64,000 nucleotides of DNA from Bradyrhizobium viridifuturi (GCF_001238275.1 NZ_LGTB01000004.1:186001-250000), one strand, 5' to 3'. Positions 1 through 10,166 are shown, counted from the stretch's first letter. Notes: generated by a model not told the origin, from the letters alone. Made by a program: numbers and translations.

Positions 1-203
1 CGGGCGCGGCCCACGAACACGACGATCGATTGTTCGCCTTCGGTGATCGCGATCGGATGCCGCTGCCGGTAGTCGTCGGGCACGGTGCCGGTAACGACAT
101 CGCCCGTCAGATTGCAGCCGCCGAGCGCGATCGCCGTGGTGACGAGCGCGCCGAACAGCGACAACGTTCTCGCGTGACCTGCTTGTGTGTTGCGTGTCAT
201 CAT
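1..203 (-). CDS. cpaD: CpaD, Flp pilus assembly lipoprotein (5' part, cut by window edge)
   Basis: This is the first 67 codons of a gene running off the left end of the window. The translation begins MMTRNTQAGHARTLSLFG, followed by a hydrophobic segment ending in the lipobox-like LGGC. This predicts an outer-membrane lipoprotein lipidated at that Cys. The next part contains the DDYRQRHPI stretch typical of CpaD, the tight-adherence pilus protein that works with the CpaC secretin. It follows cpaC by about 30 bases on the same strand, the usual cpaB-cpaC-cpaD order. Two ATG codons are adjacent (203 and 200) and either could be the start. The identity rests on the short N-terminus plus context. 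Confidence 0.75.
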   Translation of the reverse strand, partial: MMTRNTQAGHARTLSLFGALVTTAIALGGCNLTGDVVTGTVPDDYRQRHPIAITEGEQSIVVFVGRA

Positions 204-233
204 AGGATCCCCCAACCCCTTCAGGTCCGCGCC

Positions 234-1699
234 TCAGTCGATGATGAAGCCGAAATTGACCGGCGTGGCGCCGATCGGCTCGGCACGGGCGGCAACGCCG
301 TAGATGCGATTGACGCGCGCCAGCAGCGCGACTGCGCGTCGGAGGCCGGGGCGAAGCCGTCATCGGGTCGTGACAATTCCTTCTGCGCAACGGCGCGCAC
401 CACATAGGGCGTCACGATGACCATGAGCTCGGTCTCGTTGTTAACGAAGTCCTGGCTCCTGAACAGCTGTCCGAGGACCGGGATCTGATCGACGCCGGGC
501 ATGCCGTTGATGGCCTGCTTGGTCTGCTCCTGGATCAGGCCGGCCATCGCGACCGAGCCGCCGGAGGGCACTTCCAGCGTGGTGTCGGCGCGGCGGGTCT
601 TGATCGAGGGAATGGTCGTGCCGCCCTGGCCGCCGGTGAGCGCGTTGTCCATCGAGACTTCGGACACCTCGGTCATCACCTTCAGGCTGATGCGTCCCTC
701 GGACAACACCACCGGGGTGAAGTTGAGCGAGATGCCGAACTTCTTGAAGCTGACGGTCTGGACGCAATTGCCGATCGTACCCGTGCTCGAGGTCTGGCAG
801 GTCACGCCGGTCGGAATTGGAAACTCGCCGCCCGAGACGAAGGTCGCGGACTCGCCGGAGATCGCCGTGAGGTTCGGCTCGGCCAGCGTCTTGACCACGC
901 CCGCGCTCTCCATCGCCCGCAGCGTCGCGGTGACGGTCGGCACACCGAGCTTGTTCAGCGCCGCGCCGGTCAGCACGTTGCTGGTGAGCGGCCCGTTGTT
1001 GGCGGTGAAGGGGTTGGCGTTGTTGAAGACCACCGCGGCGGTGCCGTAGTTCATGTTGGCGGTGAGGTCGACGCCGAGCTGCTTGACGACGTCCCGGCGC
1101 ACCTCGGCGACGGTGACCTTCAGCATCACCTGGTCGCGGCCGCGCACCACGATGGAGTTGACGACCTTGTCGGGGCCGCCGACGAGCTTGGCGGCGATAT
1201 CGCCGGCCTGCTGGGCCTCGACCGGGCTTGCTACCGTGCCGGTCAGCACCACGCTCTCGCCGACGCCCTCGATCTGCACGCCCGGCAGCATCTGTTTCAG
1301 CGCGGCGCGCATGCCGTTGAGGTCGCGCTTGATCGCGATGTCGTAGGAGGCGACCTGGTTGCCGTCGGCGTCGAAGAACACCACGTTGGTCTGGCCGACC
1401 GCCGAGCCGATGATGTAAGCCCGCTGGGCCGAGCGGATCACGGCGTTGGCGATCTTGGGATCGGCGACCAGAACGTCCTTGGCCTCGCGCGGCAGGTCGA
1501 CCACCACCGACTTGCCGACGCCGAGCGAAACGAACCGCGTCTTGGCGGCAATGCTGCTCGTCACCGCGACATCCGCATTCTTGTCCGGATCGGTCGCGCT
1601 GGCGAGGGCAGGGATCAGCATCACGGCGGTGACCGCCGAGATCGACAGCGAACGGACCAGCGTGGTCCGCATCGCCAGTTGTTTTGCAGCCGTTGTCAT
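234..1699 (-). CDS. cpaC: CpaC, type II/III-type secretin of the Flp pilus (frame interrupted near 330)
   Basis: This is the outer-membrane secretin through which the Flp (tight-adherence) pilus is assembled. An N-terminal signal peptide (about residues 1-35, hydrophobic, ending ALASA) precedes N-domains, a BON-like segment (about 110-190) and the secretin domain with the LAEPNLTAISGE and GGEFPIP motifs. The C-terminal end is frameshifted: after SDAQS the minus-strand frame goes wrong. Adding one G at about 328-334 restores ALLARVNRIYG and a normal end VNFGFIID with stop at 234-236. Read as given, the frame runs on to 221. The repaired protein is about 488 residues, normal for CpaC. It lies 13 bases downstream of cpaB. 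Confidence 0.88.
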
Positions 1700-1712
1700 A
1701 TCGAAGCCCCCA

Positions 1713-2519
1713 TCACTTCTGTGTCGTCTGAGAGCTCGGGATGCCGAAGCGCACCACCCTGATGCTCTCGCCCCGCTTCGGGGCGTGATCGCTGGTCTCG
1801 TCGGTCTTCTCGTTGACGTCGGCGATGCTGCGCAACGCCAGCGCCAGCGTGCCGCTCTGCCGCGCGCGCGCGAGCGTCTCGGCCTGTTCAGGCTTGAGCT
1901 CGAGGGTCACGGTCTTGCCGACGAGGGAGTTGTTGCCGTCCTTTTCCTTCGGCGCCTGGTCGATCGCCAGCACGCGGACGTTGGACAGCAGGATTTCGGT
2001 GGTGATGATGTCGCGACCGCCGCCCTGCACCTGATCGGGATTCTTGTCGCGCCGCGACAGGATCACATCGACGCGGTCGTTCGGCAGGATGAAGCCGCCG
2101 GCGGCGGTCTCCGGCGAGATTTCCGTGGAGATCGCGCGCATGCCGGAGGGCAGGATCGCAGCCATGAAGCCGCTTCCGTTGGCTTTGACCAGTTTCTGCT
2201 CGCGGATCGGCTCGCCGACGATGAAGGGGGCGCGTGCGATCGAGCCGATGACGTCATTCATCGCGTTGGCATTGGCGTCCTGGCGGATGAATGCGCTGCT
2301 GGCGGTCTCCGCCGGCCAGCGCTGCCATTGCACGTCTTCAGCCTTGACCGACTGACCAAGTCCGATGTCGGACTTCGCCACCAGCACCTCGACGGTCGGC
2401 AGTTGTACCACTGGCGGCGCGACCGGCGCCGGTTTGCGATCGCCTGTGCTCGCCAGATACATGGCCGCGAGGCCTGCGACGCCGGCGATGCCGAGGACCA
2501 CGATGCGTGCCGTCTTCAT
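1713..2519 (-). CDS. cpaB: CpaB, Flp pilus assembly protein
   Basis: A 268-residue protein with one N-terminal membrane anchor (about residues 5-25, IVVLGIAGVAGLAAMYLA). A SAF-like domain follows (VLVAKSDIGLGQSVKAEDVQW), then the RcpC/CpaB body (GMRAISTEISPETAAGGFILPNDRVDVIL). CpaB is an inner-membrane/periplasmic component needed for secretin function and pilus assembly. It is the first gene here of the minus-strand run cpaB-cpaC-cpaD. No pilA or cpaA lies just upstream; the next gene in that direction is metC, about 290 bases away. The start is ATG at 2519 with only a weak ribosome binding site. Confidence 0.9.
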   Translation of the reverse strand: MKTARIVVLGIAGVAGLAAMYLASTGDRKPAPVAPPVVQLPTVEVLVAKSDIGLGQSVKAEDVQWQRWPAETASSAFIRQDANANAMNDVIGSIARAPFIVGEPIREQKLVKANGSGFMAAILPSGMRAISTEISPETAAGGFILPNDRVDVILSRRDKNPDQVQGGGRDIITTEILLSNVRVLAIDQAPKEKDGNNSLVGKTVTLELKPEQAETLARARQSGTLALALRSIADVNEKTDETSDHAPKRGESIRVVRFGIPSSQTTQK

Positions 2520-2791
2520 GCGATTGTCTGAATGCCCTTAACGCGGGGCAGTCACGTCCTTGCGGCACTGACAGCCCTTCCCGGGAGCATCACTACGGCC
2601 GCAAAAGTATAAGGGAACTTGATGGAAGGTCCGGACAATTAAGGGATTGGTGGGGATGGTGAACGGCGGGTTATCGGCGTTCGTCGCATCTCCGCAGAAT
2701 CCCGGAGATCGTGTGTCTGCAACGCGCGCGGACGTCGGCCGCAACGCGGGCATCACGGCCGGTCGGCCGTGGTTAATGTCGTCCGACGCGC

Positions 2792-2810
2792 GAGCCTGCG
2801 CGACAGGCTC
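2792..2810 (-). terminator. Hairpin at the 3' end of metC
   Basis: A perfect 7-bp inverted repeat (GAGCCTG, 5-base loop, CAGGCTC) touches the metC stop codon. It has no T-tract, so it is a terminator-like hairpin rather than a classic intrinsic terminator. The rest of the metC-cpaB gap (2520-2791) shows no convincing gene. A TATACT box on the minus strand near 2605 might be the -10 of cpaB, but no matching -35 is visible. Confidence 0.4.
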
Positions 2811-4005
2811 AGAGCGCTGCCTTCAACGCGGCAAAGCCACGGTCGAGATCGGCCTTGAGGTCGTCGAGATTTTCGAGCCCGATATGCAGCCGCAGCGTCG
2901 GCCCGCCCGGCGACCATTTGGTCGCGGTGCGATAGTCGCTGCAGTCGAACGGGATGGCGAGGCTCTCGAAGCCGCCCCAGGAAAAGCCCATGCCGAACAG
3001 CTGGAGCGCATCGAGCATCGCATCCACGGCGGCCTGCGGTGCCGGCTTCAGTACGATGCTGAACAGGCCGGAGGCGCCGGTGAAGTCGCGCTTCCAGATC
3101 GCATGGCCCGGATCGGTTTCCAGGGCAGGGTGCAGCACGCGCGCGACCTCGGGCCGCGCGCCAAGCCAGCGCGCGATCTCGAGCCCGGAGCGGTGGTGCT
3201 GTGCAAGCCGCACCGACAGCGTGCGGACCCCGCGCAGCGCGAGATAGACGTCGTCGGGACCGGCGCAAACGCCGAGCAGGCGGATCGCCTCCTGAACCAG
3301 CGGCCAGGCCTTGGCATTGGCCGCGATGGTGCCGAACATGATGTCGGAGTGGCCGCCGATATATTTTGTGCCGGCCTGCATGCTGATGTCGACGCCCTGT
3401 TCGAGCGAGCGGTGATAGAGCGCCGTCGCCCAGGTGTTGTCGTCGATCACCAGTGCGCCGCGAGCATGCGCCACCGCCGCTATCGCACGGACATCGGGCA
3501 TCTCGAAGGATTGCGAACCGGGCGCCTCGACCAGCACCGCGCGGGTGTTCGGCTTGAACAGCGTCTCGATGCCGGCGCCGACCAGCGGATCGAAATAGCT
3601 GGTCTCGATGCCGTAGCGCTTCAGCATGTTGTCGCAGAAATTGCGGGTCGGCCGATAGGCGTTGTCGCACACCAGCAGGTGGTCGCCGGCCTTCAGGACG
3701 GCGAGCAGCGTGGTGCTGATCGCCGCCAGTCCCGAAGGGGCGAGGCCGACGCCCGCGCATTGCGGGCCTTCCAGCGCCATCAGCACGTCCTGCAGCGCCC
3801 GCGTGGTCGGGCTGCCGTGGCGGCCATAGGTGAATTCGGCGCGGTGGGCGTGCAGCGCCTCGGCGGTCGGATAGAGCACGGTCGAGCCGTGGAAGACCGG
3901 CGGGTTGACGAAGCCCTTCTGGGCCTTGGTGTCGCGGCCGGCCGTGACCAGGCGGGTCGCGGCGTCTTGTGGGCGGGAGGGCGTGGAGCCGTCGGAGGAG
4001 GTCAT
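2809..4005 (-). CDS. metC: Cystathionine beta-lyase (PLP-dependent)
   Basis: A Cys/Met-metabolism PLP enzyme of about 398 residues, expected to cleave cystathionine to homocysteine, pyruvate and ammonia in methionine synthesis. Visible family marks are YGRHGSPTTRALQDVL, the cofactor region VDISMQAGTKYIGGHSDIM (the Lys of GTKY should carry PLP) and the C-terminal GFSWGGFESL. The frame is open upstream to 4218, but the family N-terminus fits the ATG at 4005 (MTSSDGSTPSRPQDAATRL). It is divergent from aapJ. A close relative, cystathionine gamma-synthase/lyase, is less likely given the GGFESL ending typical of MetC. Confidence 0.88.
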   Translation of the reverse strand: MTSSDGSTPSRPQDAATRLVTAGRDTKAQKGFVNPPVFHGSTVLYPTAEALHAHRAEFTYGRHGSPTTRALQDVLMALEGPQCAGVGLAPSGLAAISTTLLAVLKAGDHLLVCDNAYRPTRNFCDNMLKRYGIETSYFDPLVGAGIETLFKPNTRAVLVEAPGSQSFEMPDVRAIAAVAHARGALVIDDNTWATALYHRSLEQGVDISMQAGTKYIGGHSDIMFGTIAANAKAWPLVQEAIRLLGVCAGPDDVYLALRGVRTLSVRLAQHHRSGLEIARWLGARPEVARVLHPALETDPGHAIWKRDFTGASGLFSIVLKPAPQAAVDAMLDALQLFGMGFSWGGFESLAIPFDCSDYRTATKWSPGGPTLRLHIGLENLDDLKADLDRGFAALKAAL

Positions 4006-4333
4006 GGTTCGCTGCCGTTGGACTTTAGACTTTTTGCCGCAGCCGTACCGCGTCGGGAAGACGGGGCCGCGCCGGGAGTTGCTACTAACAAGAGGTAGAA
4101 GACATGCGTCAACCCCTTGACCCGGCTCGCCAGTCGCTATGTGATGCGGCGCAACTACCCGTCGCCGCACGTTGAGGGGCCTGCCGCGACCTAGGATCCG
4201 TTGCCTGACCGGTTGCACGCCAAACTGCCGGTTTGATCAGCACTATTTGCTGCAGGGGATCATTGGGATGGCCCGTGAACGCGAGGCGATCACAAAGCAA
4301 ACGTCCAACGGACGACCCTGAAAGGCCCCGCCC
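4006..4333. other. Divergent intergenic region metC / aapJ
   Basis: This 328-base gap holds the promoters of two divergent units and no convincing gene. On the minus strand TTGACG (4112-4107) lies 17-18 bases from GTTAGT/TTAGTA, a weak sigma-70-like candidate for metC. On the plus side the aapJ start has an AAAGG ribosome binding site 9 bases upstream. I checked for a SAM-II riboswitch before metC and for a clean sigma-54 promoter before aapJ, and saw neither. Confidence 0.4.
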
Positions 4334-5349
4334 ATGAAACGCGTATCCCTGGCTGTCACACTTGCCGCTGCCGCCGTCCTGTCGGTCCAGGCGCCTCGGC
4401 GCAAACCCTCAAGACGGTCAAGGATCGGGGCCAGCTGTCCTGCGGCGTCAGCCAGGGCCTGCCCGGATTTTCGGCACCCGACGACAAGGGGAACTGGACC
4501 GGAATCGACGTCGACGTGTGCCGGGCCATCGCCGCCGTGGTGCTCGACGACCCGACCAAGGTCAAGTTCGTGCCGCTATCGGCCAAGGATCGCTTCACCG
4601 CGCTGCAATCCGGCGAGATCGACGTGTTGTCGCGCAATACCACCTGGACGGTGTCGCGGGACACCTCGCTCGGCGCCAATTTCACCGGCGTGACCTATTA
4701 TGACGGGCAGGGCTTCATGGTGAAGAAGTCGCTCAAGGTCAACTCGGCGCTCGAACTGAACAGCGCTTCGGTCTGCGTGCAGACCGGAACCACCACGGAG
4801 CAGAACCTCGCCGACTTCTTCAAGGGCAACAACATGAAGTACGAGGTGATCGCGTTCGGCAGCATCGACGAAGCGGTCAAGGCCTATGAATCCGGTCGCT
4901 GCGACGTCTTCACCGACGATGCCTCCGGACTTTATGCCAGCCGTCTGAAGCTCGCGAACCCTGCCGATCACATCGTGCTTCCGGAAATCATCTCCAAGGA
5001 GCCGCTGGGGCCGATGGTGCGCCACGGCGACGACCAGTGGTTCGACATCGTGAAGTGGACGCTGTTTGCGATGATCAATGCCGAGGAACTCGGCATCACC
5101 CAGAAGAACGTCGACACGATGCTCAAATCCGACAAGCCGGAGATGAAGCGGGTGCTCGGCACCGACGGCAATCTGGGCGAACAGCTGGGCCTCACCAAGG
5201 ACTGGGTGGTGCGGATCGTGAAGGCGGTCGGCAATTACGGCGAGACCTTCGAGCGCAATGTCGGCACCGGCTCTCCGCTCGGTATCGCTCGCGGCGTCAA
5301 TAATCTCTGGAACAAGGGCGGTATCCAGTACGCGCCGCCGATCCGCTGA
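4334..5349 (+). CDS. aapJ: AapJ, periplasmic general L-amino-acid-binding protein (frame interrupted near 4393)
   Basis: Substrate-binding protein of the broad-specificity polar amino-acid ABC transporter Aap. A Sec signal peptide (MKRVSLAVTLAAAAVLSVQA) should be followed by ASAQTLKTVKDRGQLSCGVS, the standard AapJ mature start, but one base is missing after the GCG at about 4391-4394. Inserting a G restores a single 338-residue frame that continues with GFSAPDDKGNWTGIDVDVCR and RFTALQSGEIDVLSRNTTWT. These are the SBP_bac_3 signatures. Without repair only the part from 4516 reads correctly. It is the first gene of aapJQMP, 25 bases before aapQ. Confidence 0.9.
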
Positions 5350-5374
5350 TCGATCCCGGCCGACGACTGCCGCG

Positions 5375-6580
5375 ATGAGCATCGCGCCCCGCAAACCACC
5401 GCTGCAATTTGCCCTCAGGCTGAAGCGTGCGCTTGGCGGCAAGGCCGGCTGGAACGGGTTGGCCGCCCAGATTGCCTTCGCCGCGATCCTGGCCTGGATC
5501 GCCTACGAGATCGTGGCGAATGCACGCACGAACCTGGAGACCCAGCACATCGCGTCGGGCTTCGGCTTCCTCAATTACAATGCGGGCTTTGATGTCAATC
5601 AGAGCCTGATCGCCTACAACAATTCCGACACCTACTGGCGGGTGTTCTTCGTCGGCCTGTTGAACACGATTCTGGTCTCGGTGATCGGAATCGTACTTGC
5701 CACCGTGATCGGCTTCATCGTGGCGTTGTGCCGCTTGTCGCCCAATTTGCTGCTGTCGCGGATCGGCGGCATCTATGTCGAGATCGTCAGGAATTTGCCG
5801 GTCTTGTTCCAGATTTTGTTCTGGTATCTCGCGGTGCTCGCGGCGCTGCCGGCGCCGCGGCAGAGCATCTCGATCTTCAATACGTTCTTCCTCAACAATC
5901 GCGGCCTGGTCGTGCCGCAGCCGGTCACCGAGCCGGGGCTCTATCCGTTCGTCGCCGCGCTCGCGGTCGGGATCATCTTGGCGCTGGGATTGCGACATTA
6001 CGCGCGGCGTGCCCTGTTCCAGCGCGGACAGATGATCCGGATCTGGCCCTACGTGCTGGGTTGTCTCGTCGGTCTGCCGCTGGTCTCTATGCTGGTCTTC
6101 GGCGAGCCGTTGAAGTTCGAGCTGCCTCAGCTGAAAGGCTTCAACTTCGCCGGCGGCGCGCGGATCATTCCCGAATTCGTTGCGCTGACGGTCGCGTTGT
6201 CGACCTACACGGGGGCTTTCATCGCCGAGATCGTCCGCGCCGGCGTCATGTCGGTCCACAGGGGCCAGATGGAGGCAGGCTCGTCGCTCGGCCTCAGCCG
6301 CGCCGCGACGCTGCGGCTGATCGTGGTGCCGCAGGCGATGCGCGTCATCGTCCCGCCGCTGACCAGCCAGTACCTCAATCTCACCAAGAATTCGTCGCTG
6401 GCGGTGGCGATCGGCTATCCGGATCTGGTCTCGGTCTTCGCCGGCACCGCGGTGAGCCAGACCGGCCAGGCGATCGAGATCATCGCGATGACGATGGGCG
6501 TCTACCTGCTGCTCTCGCTGACGACGAGCGCGCTGATGAGCGTCTATGGCTGGCGCATCAACCGGAGCATGGCGGCATGA
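5375..6580 (+). CDS. aapQ: AapQ, amino-acid ABC transporter permease
   Basis: Inner-membrane permease (401 residues) of the Aap general amino-acid importer. It has an N-terminal membrane segment, then the HisM/GlnP-type permease domain beginning around VFFVGLLNTILVSVIGIVLATVIGF. The EAA loop that contacts the ATPase is seen as EAGSSLGLSRAATLRLIVVP (about residues 305-325). As in AapQ proteins, the first and second permease parts are separated by an extra region (about 175-270). The start ATG at 5375 matches the family N-terminus. The stop overlaps the aapM start by 4 bases. Confidence 0.92.
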   Translation: MSIAPRKPPLQFALRLKRALGGKAGWNGLAAQIAFAAILAWIAYEIVANARTNLETQHIASGFGFLNYNAGFDVNQSLIAYNNSDTYWRVFFVGLLNTILVSVIGIVLATVIGFIVALCRLSPNLLLSRIGGIYVEIVRNLPVLFQILFWYLAVLAALPAPRQSISIFNTFFLNNRGLVVPQPVTEPGLYPFVAALAVGIILALGLRHYARRALFQRGQMIRIWPYVLGCLVGLPLVSMLVFGEPLKFELPQLKGFNFAGGARIIPEFVALTVALSTYTGAFIAEIVRAGVMSVHRGQMEAGSSLGLSRAATLRLIVVPQAMRVIVPPLTSQYLNLTKNSSLAVAIGYPDLVSVFAGTAVSQTGQAIEIIAMTMGVYLLLSLTTSALMSVYGWRINRSMAA

Positions 6581-8097
6581 CGGATATCTCCGCCTCGTCG
6601 TTTGTCCGCCAGGACCTGGTCGCCGAGCGCGCGGCGCCGGCAAAGACCACCGGCTTCATCGGTTTCCTGCGCACGCGATTGCTGAATTCGCCGGGCAACA
6701 TCTTGCTCACGATCCTCGGGCTCCTGCTGGCCTGGTACATCGTGATCCCGGCAATCAAGTTCCTGCTGGTCGACGCGATCTGGACCGGTAAGGATCGCAC
6801 CGCCTGCCTCGCCGAAAAGGCGGGGCACGAAGTCGGCGCCTGCTGGCCCTATATTCAAGCCAAGCTGACGCAGCTGATCTATGGCTTCTATCCGGAAGCC
6901 CATCGCTGGCGCGTTAATCTGACTTACGGGCTCGGCGCCGCGCTGCTGTTGCCGCTGCTGATGCCACGCCTGCCGGCGAAGGCCCTGAACTCCGGCCTGT
7001 TCTTCTTCGCGTTTCCTGTGGTGGCGTTCTTCCTGCTGCACGGCGGTGGCATCGCCGGCTTCGGCATGAGCTGGACTGCCGGCCTGTTCGAGCTGTTCGA
7101 GCAGAGCATCGGCGGCGCCGGCGATCTGCTGGTCAATCTCAGCAAGAGTTCGGCGATCGCCCCGCTGCTGTGGGTCCTGGGCAAGCTGCTCGTCTTGGTC
7201 GGTTTGCTGATCCATTGGCTGATCTTTCCGCTGACCTGGCTGCGCGATCAGTTACAGGCTTCCTCGGCGCCGGTCTGGGGTGATTTCCTCCTCACCGCCG
7301 TGATCGTCTCCGCCGTGTTGTTCGTGCTCGGAGGCGGCATGCGCACCGGCCACAGGGCACTGATCGGCAGCCTGCTGACGTTCGCCGGGATCGCTGCCGG
7401 CATCAAGCTGATGGGGCTCGATCGCGGCGGCTTTCCCATCGTCGACACCCGGCTGTGGGGCGGTCTGCTGGTGACGCTGGTGATCGCGATCACCGGCATC
7501 GTCGCCTCGATGCCGATCGGGATCGCGCTCGCGCTGGGCCGACGCTCGACCATCCCGCTGATCCGGATCTTCTCGATCGCCTTCATCGAGTTCTGGCGCG
7601 GCGTGCCGTTGATCACGGTGCTGTTCTTCGCGACCTACATGCTGCCGCTGTTCGTGCCGGGCAATTTCGCCGTCGACGGCCTGTTGCGCGCCTTGATCGG
7701 TGTCGCGATCTTTACCGGCGCCTACATGGCCGAGGTGATCAGGGGCGGGCTCGCTGCGGTGGCGCGCGGGCAGGCGGAAGCCGCATCGGCGCTCGGCCTG
7801 TCCTGGTGGAAGACGACGTCGCTGATCGTGCTGCCGCAGGCGCTGCGCTACGTCATTCCCGGCATCGTCAACAGCTTCATCTCGCTGTTCAAGGACACCT
7901 CGCTGGTGTCGATCGTGGCGCTGTTCGACCTGTTGGGTTCGCTGCGGGCGTCGTTCTCGGACCCGAACTGGTCGACGCCGACCACGGCCTTTACCGGCTT
8001 TGCGTTTGCCGGGATGATCTATTTCGTGTTCTGCTTTGGAATGTCGCGCTACTCGCTGTTCGTCGAAAACCGGCTCAACGCTCACCGCCGCCACTGA
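6577..8097 (+). CDS. aapM: AapM, amino-acid ABC transporter permease (enlarged form)
   Basis: Second permease of the Aap importer. The C-terminal half is a canonical HisM-type domain ([32 protein letters not shown], with EAA loop [20 protein letters not shown]). The N-terminal part carries a cysteine-bearing periplasmic segment ([21 protein letters not shown]) as in other AapM proteins. At 506 residues it is about 120 longer than the roughly 385-residue rhizobial AapM I know. The surplus is a block of extra hydrophobic segments at about residues 105-275. There is no frame break. The start overlaps the aapQ stop (ATGA). Confidence 0.9.
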   Translation: MTDISASSFVRQDLVAERAAPAKTTGFIGFLRTRLLNSPGNILLTILGLLLAWYIVIPAIKFLLVDAIWTGKDRTACLAEKAGHEVGACWPYIQAKLTQLIYGFYPEAHRWRVNLTYGLGAALLLPLLMPRLPAKALNSGLFFFAFPVVAFFLLHGGGIAGFGMSWTAGLFELFEQSIGGAGDLLVNLSKSSAIAPLLWVLGKLLVLVGLLIHWLIFPLTWLRDQLQASSAPVWGDFLLTAVIVSAVLFVLGGGMRTGHRALIGSLLTFAGIAAGIKLMGLDRGGFPIVDTRLWGGLLVTLVIAITGIVASMPIGIALALGRRSTIPLIRIFSIAFIEFWRGVPLITVLFFATYMLPLFVPGNFAVDGLLRALIGVAIFTGAYMAEVIRGGLAAVARGQAEAASALGLSWWKTTSLIVLPQALRYVIPGIVNSFISLFKDTSLVSIVALFDLLGSLRASFSDPNWSTPTTAFTGFAFAGMIYFVFCFGMSRYSLFVENRLNAHRRH

Positions 8098-8108
8098 ACA
8101 AGGTCACC

Positions 8109-8849
8109 ATGTCCACAACCCCGATCGTCAACATTTCCACGCTCAACAAATGGTACGGCGACTTCCATGTGTTGCGGGACATCAACCTCGAGGTCGGCAA
8201 GGGCGAGCGGATCGTGATCTGCGGTCCGTCCGGTTCGGGCAAGTCGACCCTGATCCGCTGCATCAACGCGCTGGAGGAATTCCAGGAGGGCGAGATCGTT
8301 GTCGACGGCATCGAGCTCGGCCCGAACCTGCGCCGGGTTGACGAGGTGCGGCGCGAGGTCGGCATGGTGTTCCAGAGCTTCAACCTGTTCCCGCATCTCA
8401 CCGTGCTCGACAATTGCACGCTGGCGCCGATCTGGGTGCGCAACATCCCGAAGAAGGATGCCGAGGCGATGGCGATGAAGTTCCTCGAGCGGGTCAAGAT
8501 TCCGCATCAGGCCAACAAGTTTCCCGGCCAGATGTCGGGCGGTCAGCAGCAGCGCGTCGCGATCGCCCGCGCGCTGACCATGAACCCGAAGGTGATGCTG
8601 TTCGACGAGCCGACTTCGGCGCTCGATCCGGAAATGGTCAAGGAGGTGCTCGACACCATGGTCGATCTCGCCAGGGAGGGCATGACGATGCTGGTCGTGA
8701 CCCACGAGATGGGCTTCGCCCGCGAGGTCGCCAACCGCGTCGTGTTCATGGACGCCGGCCAGATCATCGAGTCGAACACGCCGCAGGAATTCTTCGCCAA
8801 CCCGCAGCACGCACGGTCGAAGCTGTTCCTGAGTCAGATCTTGAGATGA
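8109..8849 (+). CDS. aapP: AapP, amino-acid ABC transporter ATPase
   Basis: ATP-binding subunit (246 residues) that energises Aap import. Walker A is GPSGSGKST (about residues 39-47), the signature is [15 protein letters not shown], Walker B is [14 protein letters not shown], and the switch His is in [12 protein letters not shown]. This is the GlnQ/HisP class with full catalytic residues. It closes aapJQMP, 11 bases after aapM, and is followed by a strong hairpin shared with the convergent cysteine synthase gene. Confidence 0.95.
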   Translation: MSTTPIVNISTLNKWYGDFHVLRDINLEVGKGERIVICGPSGSGKSTLIRCINALEEFQEGEIVVDGIELGPNLRRVDEVRREVGMVFQSFNLFPHLTVLDNCTLAPIWVRNIPKKDAEAMAMKFLERVKIPHQANKFPGQMSGGQQQRVAIARALTMNPKVMLFDEPTSALDPEMVKEVLDTMVDLAREGMTMLVVTHEMGFAREVANRVVFMDAGQIIESNTPQEFFANPQHARSKLFLSQILR

Positions 8850-8861
8850 GCGAATTGGGAG

Positions 8862-8890
8862 TGGCGAACAGGGATTCGCTCTGTTCGCCA
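8862..8890. terminator. Bidirectional hairpin between aapP and cysK
   Basis: A perfect 10-bp inverted repeat (TGGCGAACAG, 9-base loop, CTGTTCGCCA) fills the 49-base gap between two convergent genes. It has no long T-tract. Its position suggests it ends transcripts from both sides. Confidence 0.6.
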
Positions 8891-8898
8891 TTCACCAC

Positions 8899-9933
8899 TC
8901 AGACGAACGGCAGCTCGATCTTGCTGCGCTTTTCCAGCCATTCCGGCACCGGCAGATTCTTCGAACGCATGAAGGCCGGGTTGAACAGCTTGGACTGATA
9001 GCGGTTGCCGGAGTCGCAGAGGATGGTGACGATGGTCTTGCCGGGGCCGAGCTGTCTGGCAAGCTGGATCGCGCCCGCGATGTTGACGCCGGTCGAGCCG
9101 CCGAGGCACAAGCCTTCGTGCTCCAGCAGCTCATAGATAATGGTCACGGCGTCCTCGTCGGAGACCAGGAACGCATCGTCGACATTCGCGGTCTCGATAA
9201 CAGGCGTCTTGCGTCCGAGGCCGATGCCTTCGGTGATCGAGTCGCCGGGCGTCGATTTGACCTGACCGTTCTTGAACAGTTCGTACATCGCAAAGCCGTG
9301 CGGATCGGCGCAGGCAGTGACGATGTCCTTGTTCTTTTCCTTCAGATAGCGGCTGATGCCGGCGAGCGTGCCGCCGGTGCCGACCGAGCAGATGAAGCCG
9401 TCGAGCTTGCCGTTGGTCTGCTGCCAGATCTCCGGCCCGGTCGAGTCATAATGCGCCTTGGGATTGTCGAGGTTGTTCCACTGGTCGGCGAACAGCACGC
9501 CGTTCGGCTCGGTCTTGCGCAGCTGATCGGCGAGACGCCTGCCGAGATGCTGGTAGTTGTTCGGATTGGAGTAGGGCAGCGCCGGCGCCTCGACCAGTTC
9601 GGCGCCGCACAGCCGCAGCATGTCCTTCTTTTCCTGGCTCTGCGTCTCCGGAATCACGATCAGGGTGCGGTAGCCGCGCGCGCTCGCCACGACGGCGAGC
9701 CCGATGCCGGTATTGCCTGCGGTCGATTCGACCACGAGGCCGCCCGGCTTCAGATCGCCGCGCTTTTCGGCCTCCAGGATCATCCCCTTGCCGGCGCGAT
9801 CCTTGACCGACTGGCCGGGATTCATGAATTCGGCCTTGCCGAGAATGGTGCAGCCGGTCAGTTCGGATGCGCGTTTCAGCTTGATGAGCGGGGTGTTGCC
9901 GATCGCTTCGATGACGTCTTTGTTGAATGCCAT
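8899..9933 (-). CDS. cysK: Cysteine synthase A-type PLP enzyme (O-acetylserine sulfhydrylase family)
   Basis: A fold-type II PLP enzyme of 344 residues, expected to make cysteine from O-acetylserine and sulfide. It shows the N-terminal IGNTPLIKLKRASE, the PLP lysine in GQSVKDRAGKG (about residue 44), the substrate loop VESTAGNTGIG, the phosphate-binding glycine loop GTGGTLAG and the C-terminal LCDSGNRYQSKLF. The length is slightly greater than classic CysK (about 310-320), with a C-terminal extension NPAFMRSKNLPVPEWLEK. The start ATG at 9933 matches the family N-terminus. A 233-base gap of no visible content separates it from the upstream lipid operon. Confidence 0.85.
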   Translation of the reverse strand: MAFNKDVIEAIGNTPLIKLKRASELTGCTILGKAEFMNPGQSVKDRAGKGMILEAEKRGDLKPGGLVVESTAGNTGIGLAVVASARGYRTLIVIPETQSQEKKDMLRLCGAELVEAPALPYSNPNNYQHLGRRLADQLRKTEPNGVLFADQWNNLDNPKAHYDSTGPEIWQQTNGKLDGFICSVGTGGTLAGISRYLKEKNKDIVTACADPHGFAMYELFKNGQVKSTPGDSITEGIGLGRKTPVIETANVDDAFLVSDEDAVTIIYELLEHEGLCLGGSTGVNIAGAIQLARQLGPGKTIVTILCDSGNRYQSKLFNPAFMRSKNLPVPEWLEKRSKIELPFV

Positions 9934-10166
9934 GTCGGGGGTAATCTTTTGCCGGTCAGTGTTTTGCTCTGGCCGGAAACTAGTGTGCCGACGGCAAAAG
10001 GGGAAGGCTTTTGCAGTGCGGCGAATTTCGTGTGGCGATCTGCGTTAACGGGTTGTCGGGACCGATCAAGACCCGCCGGAACGCTCGTTTGGCGATTGCC
10101 CCGTGATCCGGGCAAATCTTGCTGCAATTCGAGCGCGCGACGTCAGATTTGCTGTACGAGCCCAAT

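Noticed and set aside
2653..4098. Long plus-strand open frames opposite metC and other genes
   Set aside because: They are antisense shadows typical of GC-rich codon use and have Arg/His/Asp-rich translations without domains.
4200..4260. Possible sigma-54 promoter before aapJ (TTGCACGCCAAACTGC)
   Set aside because: It lacks the GG of the -24 element and the GC of the -12 element is one base off the required spacing.
4006..4333. SAM-II riboswitch before metC
   Set aside because: No matching pseudoknot or conserved segments are visible; the identity of metC alone is not enough.
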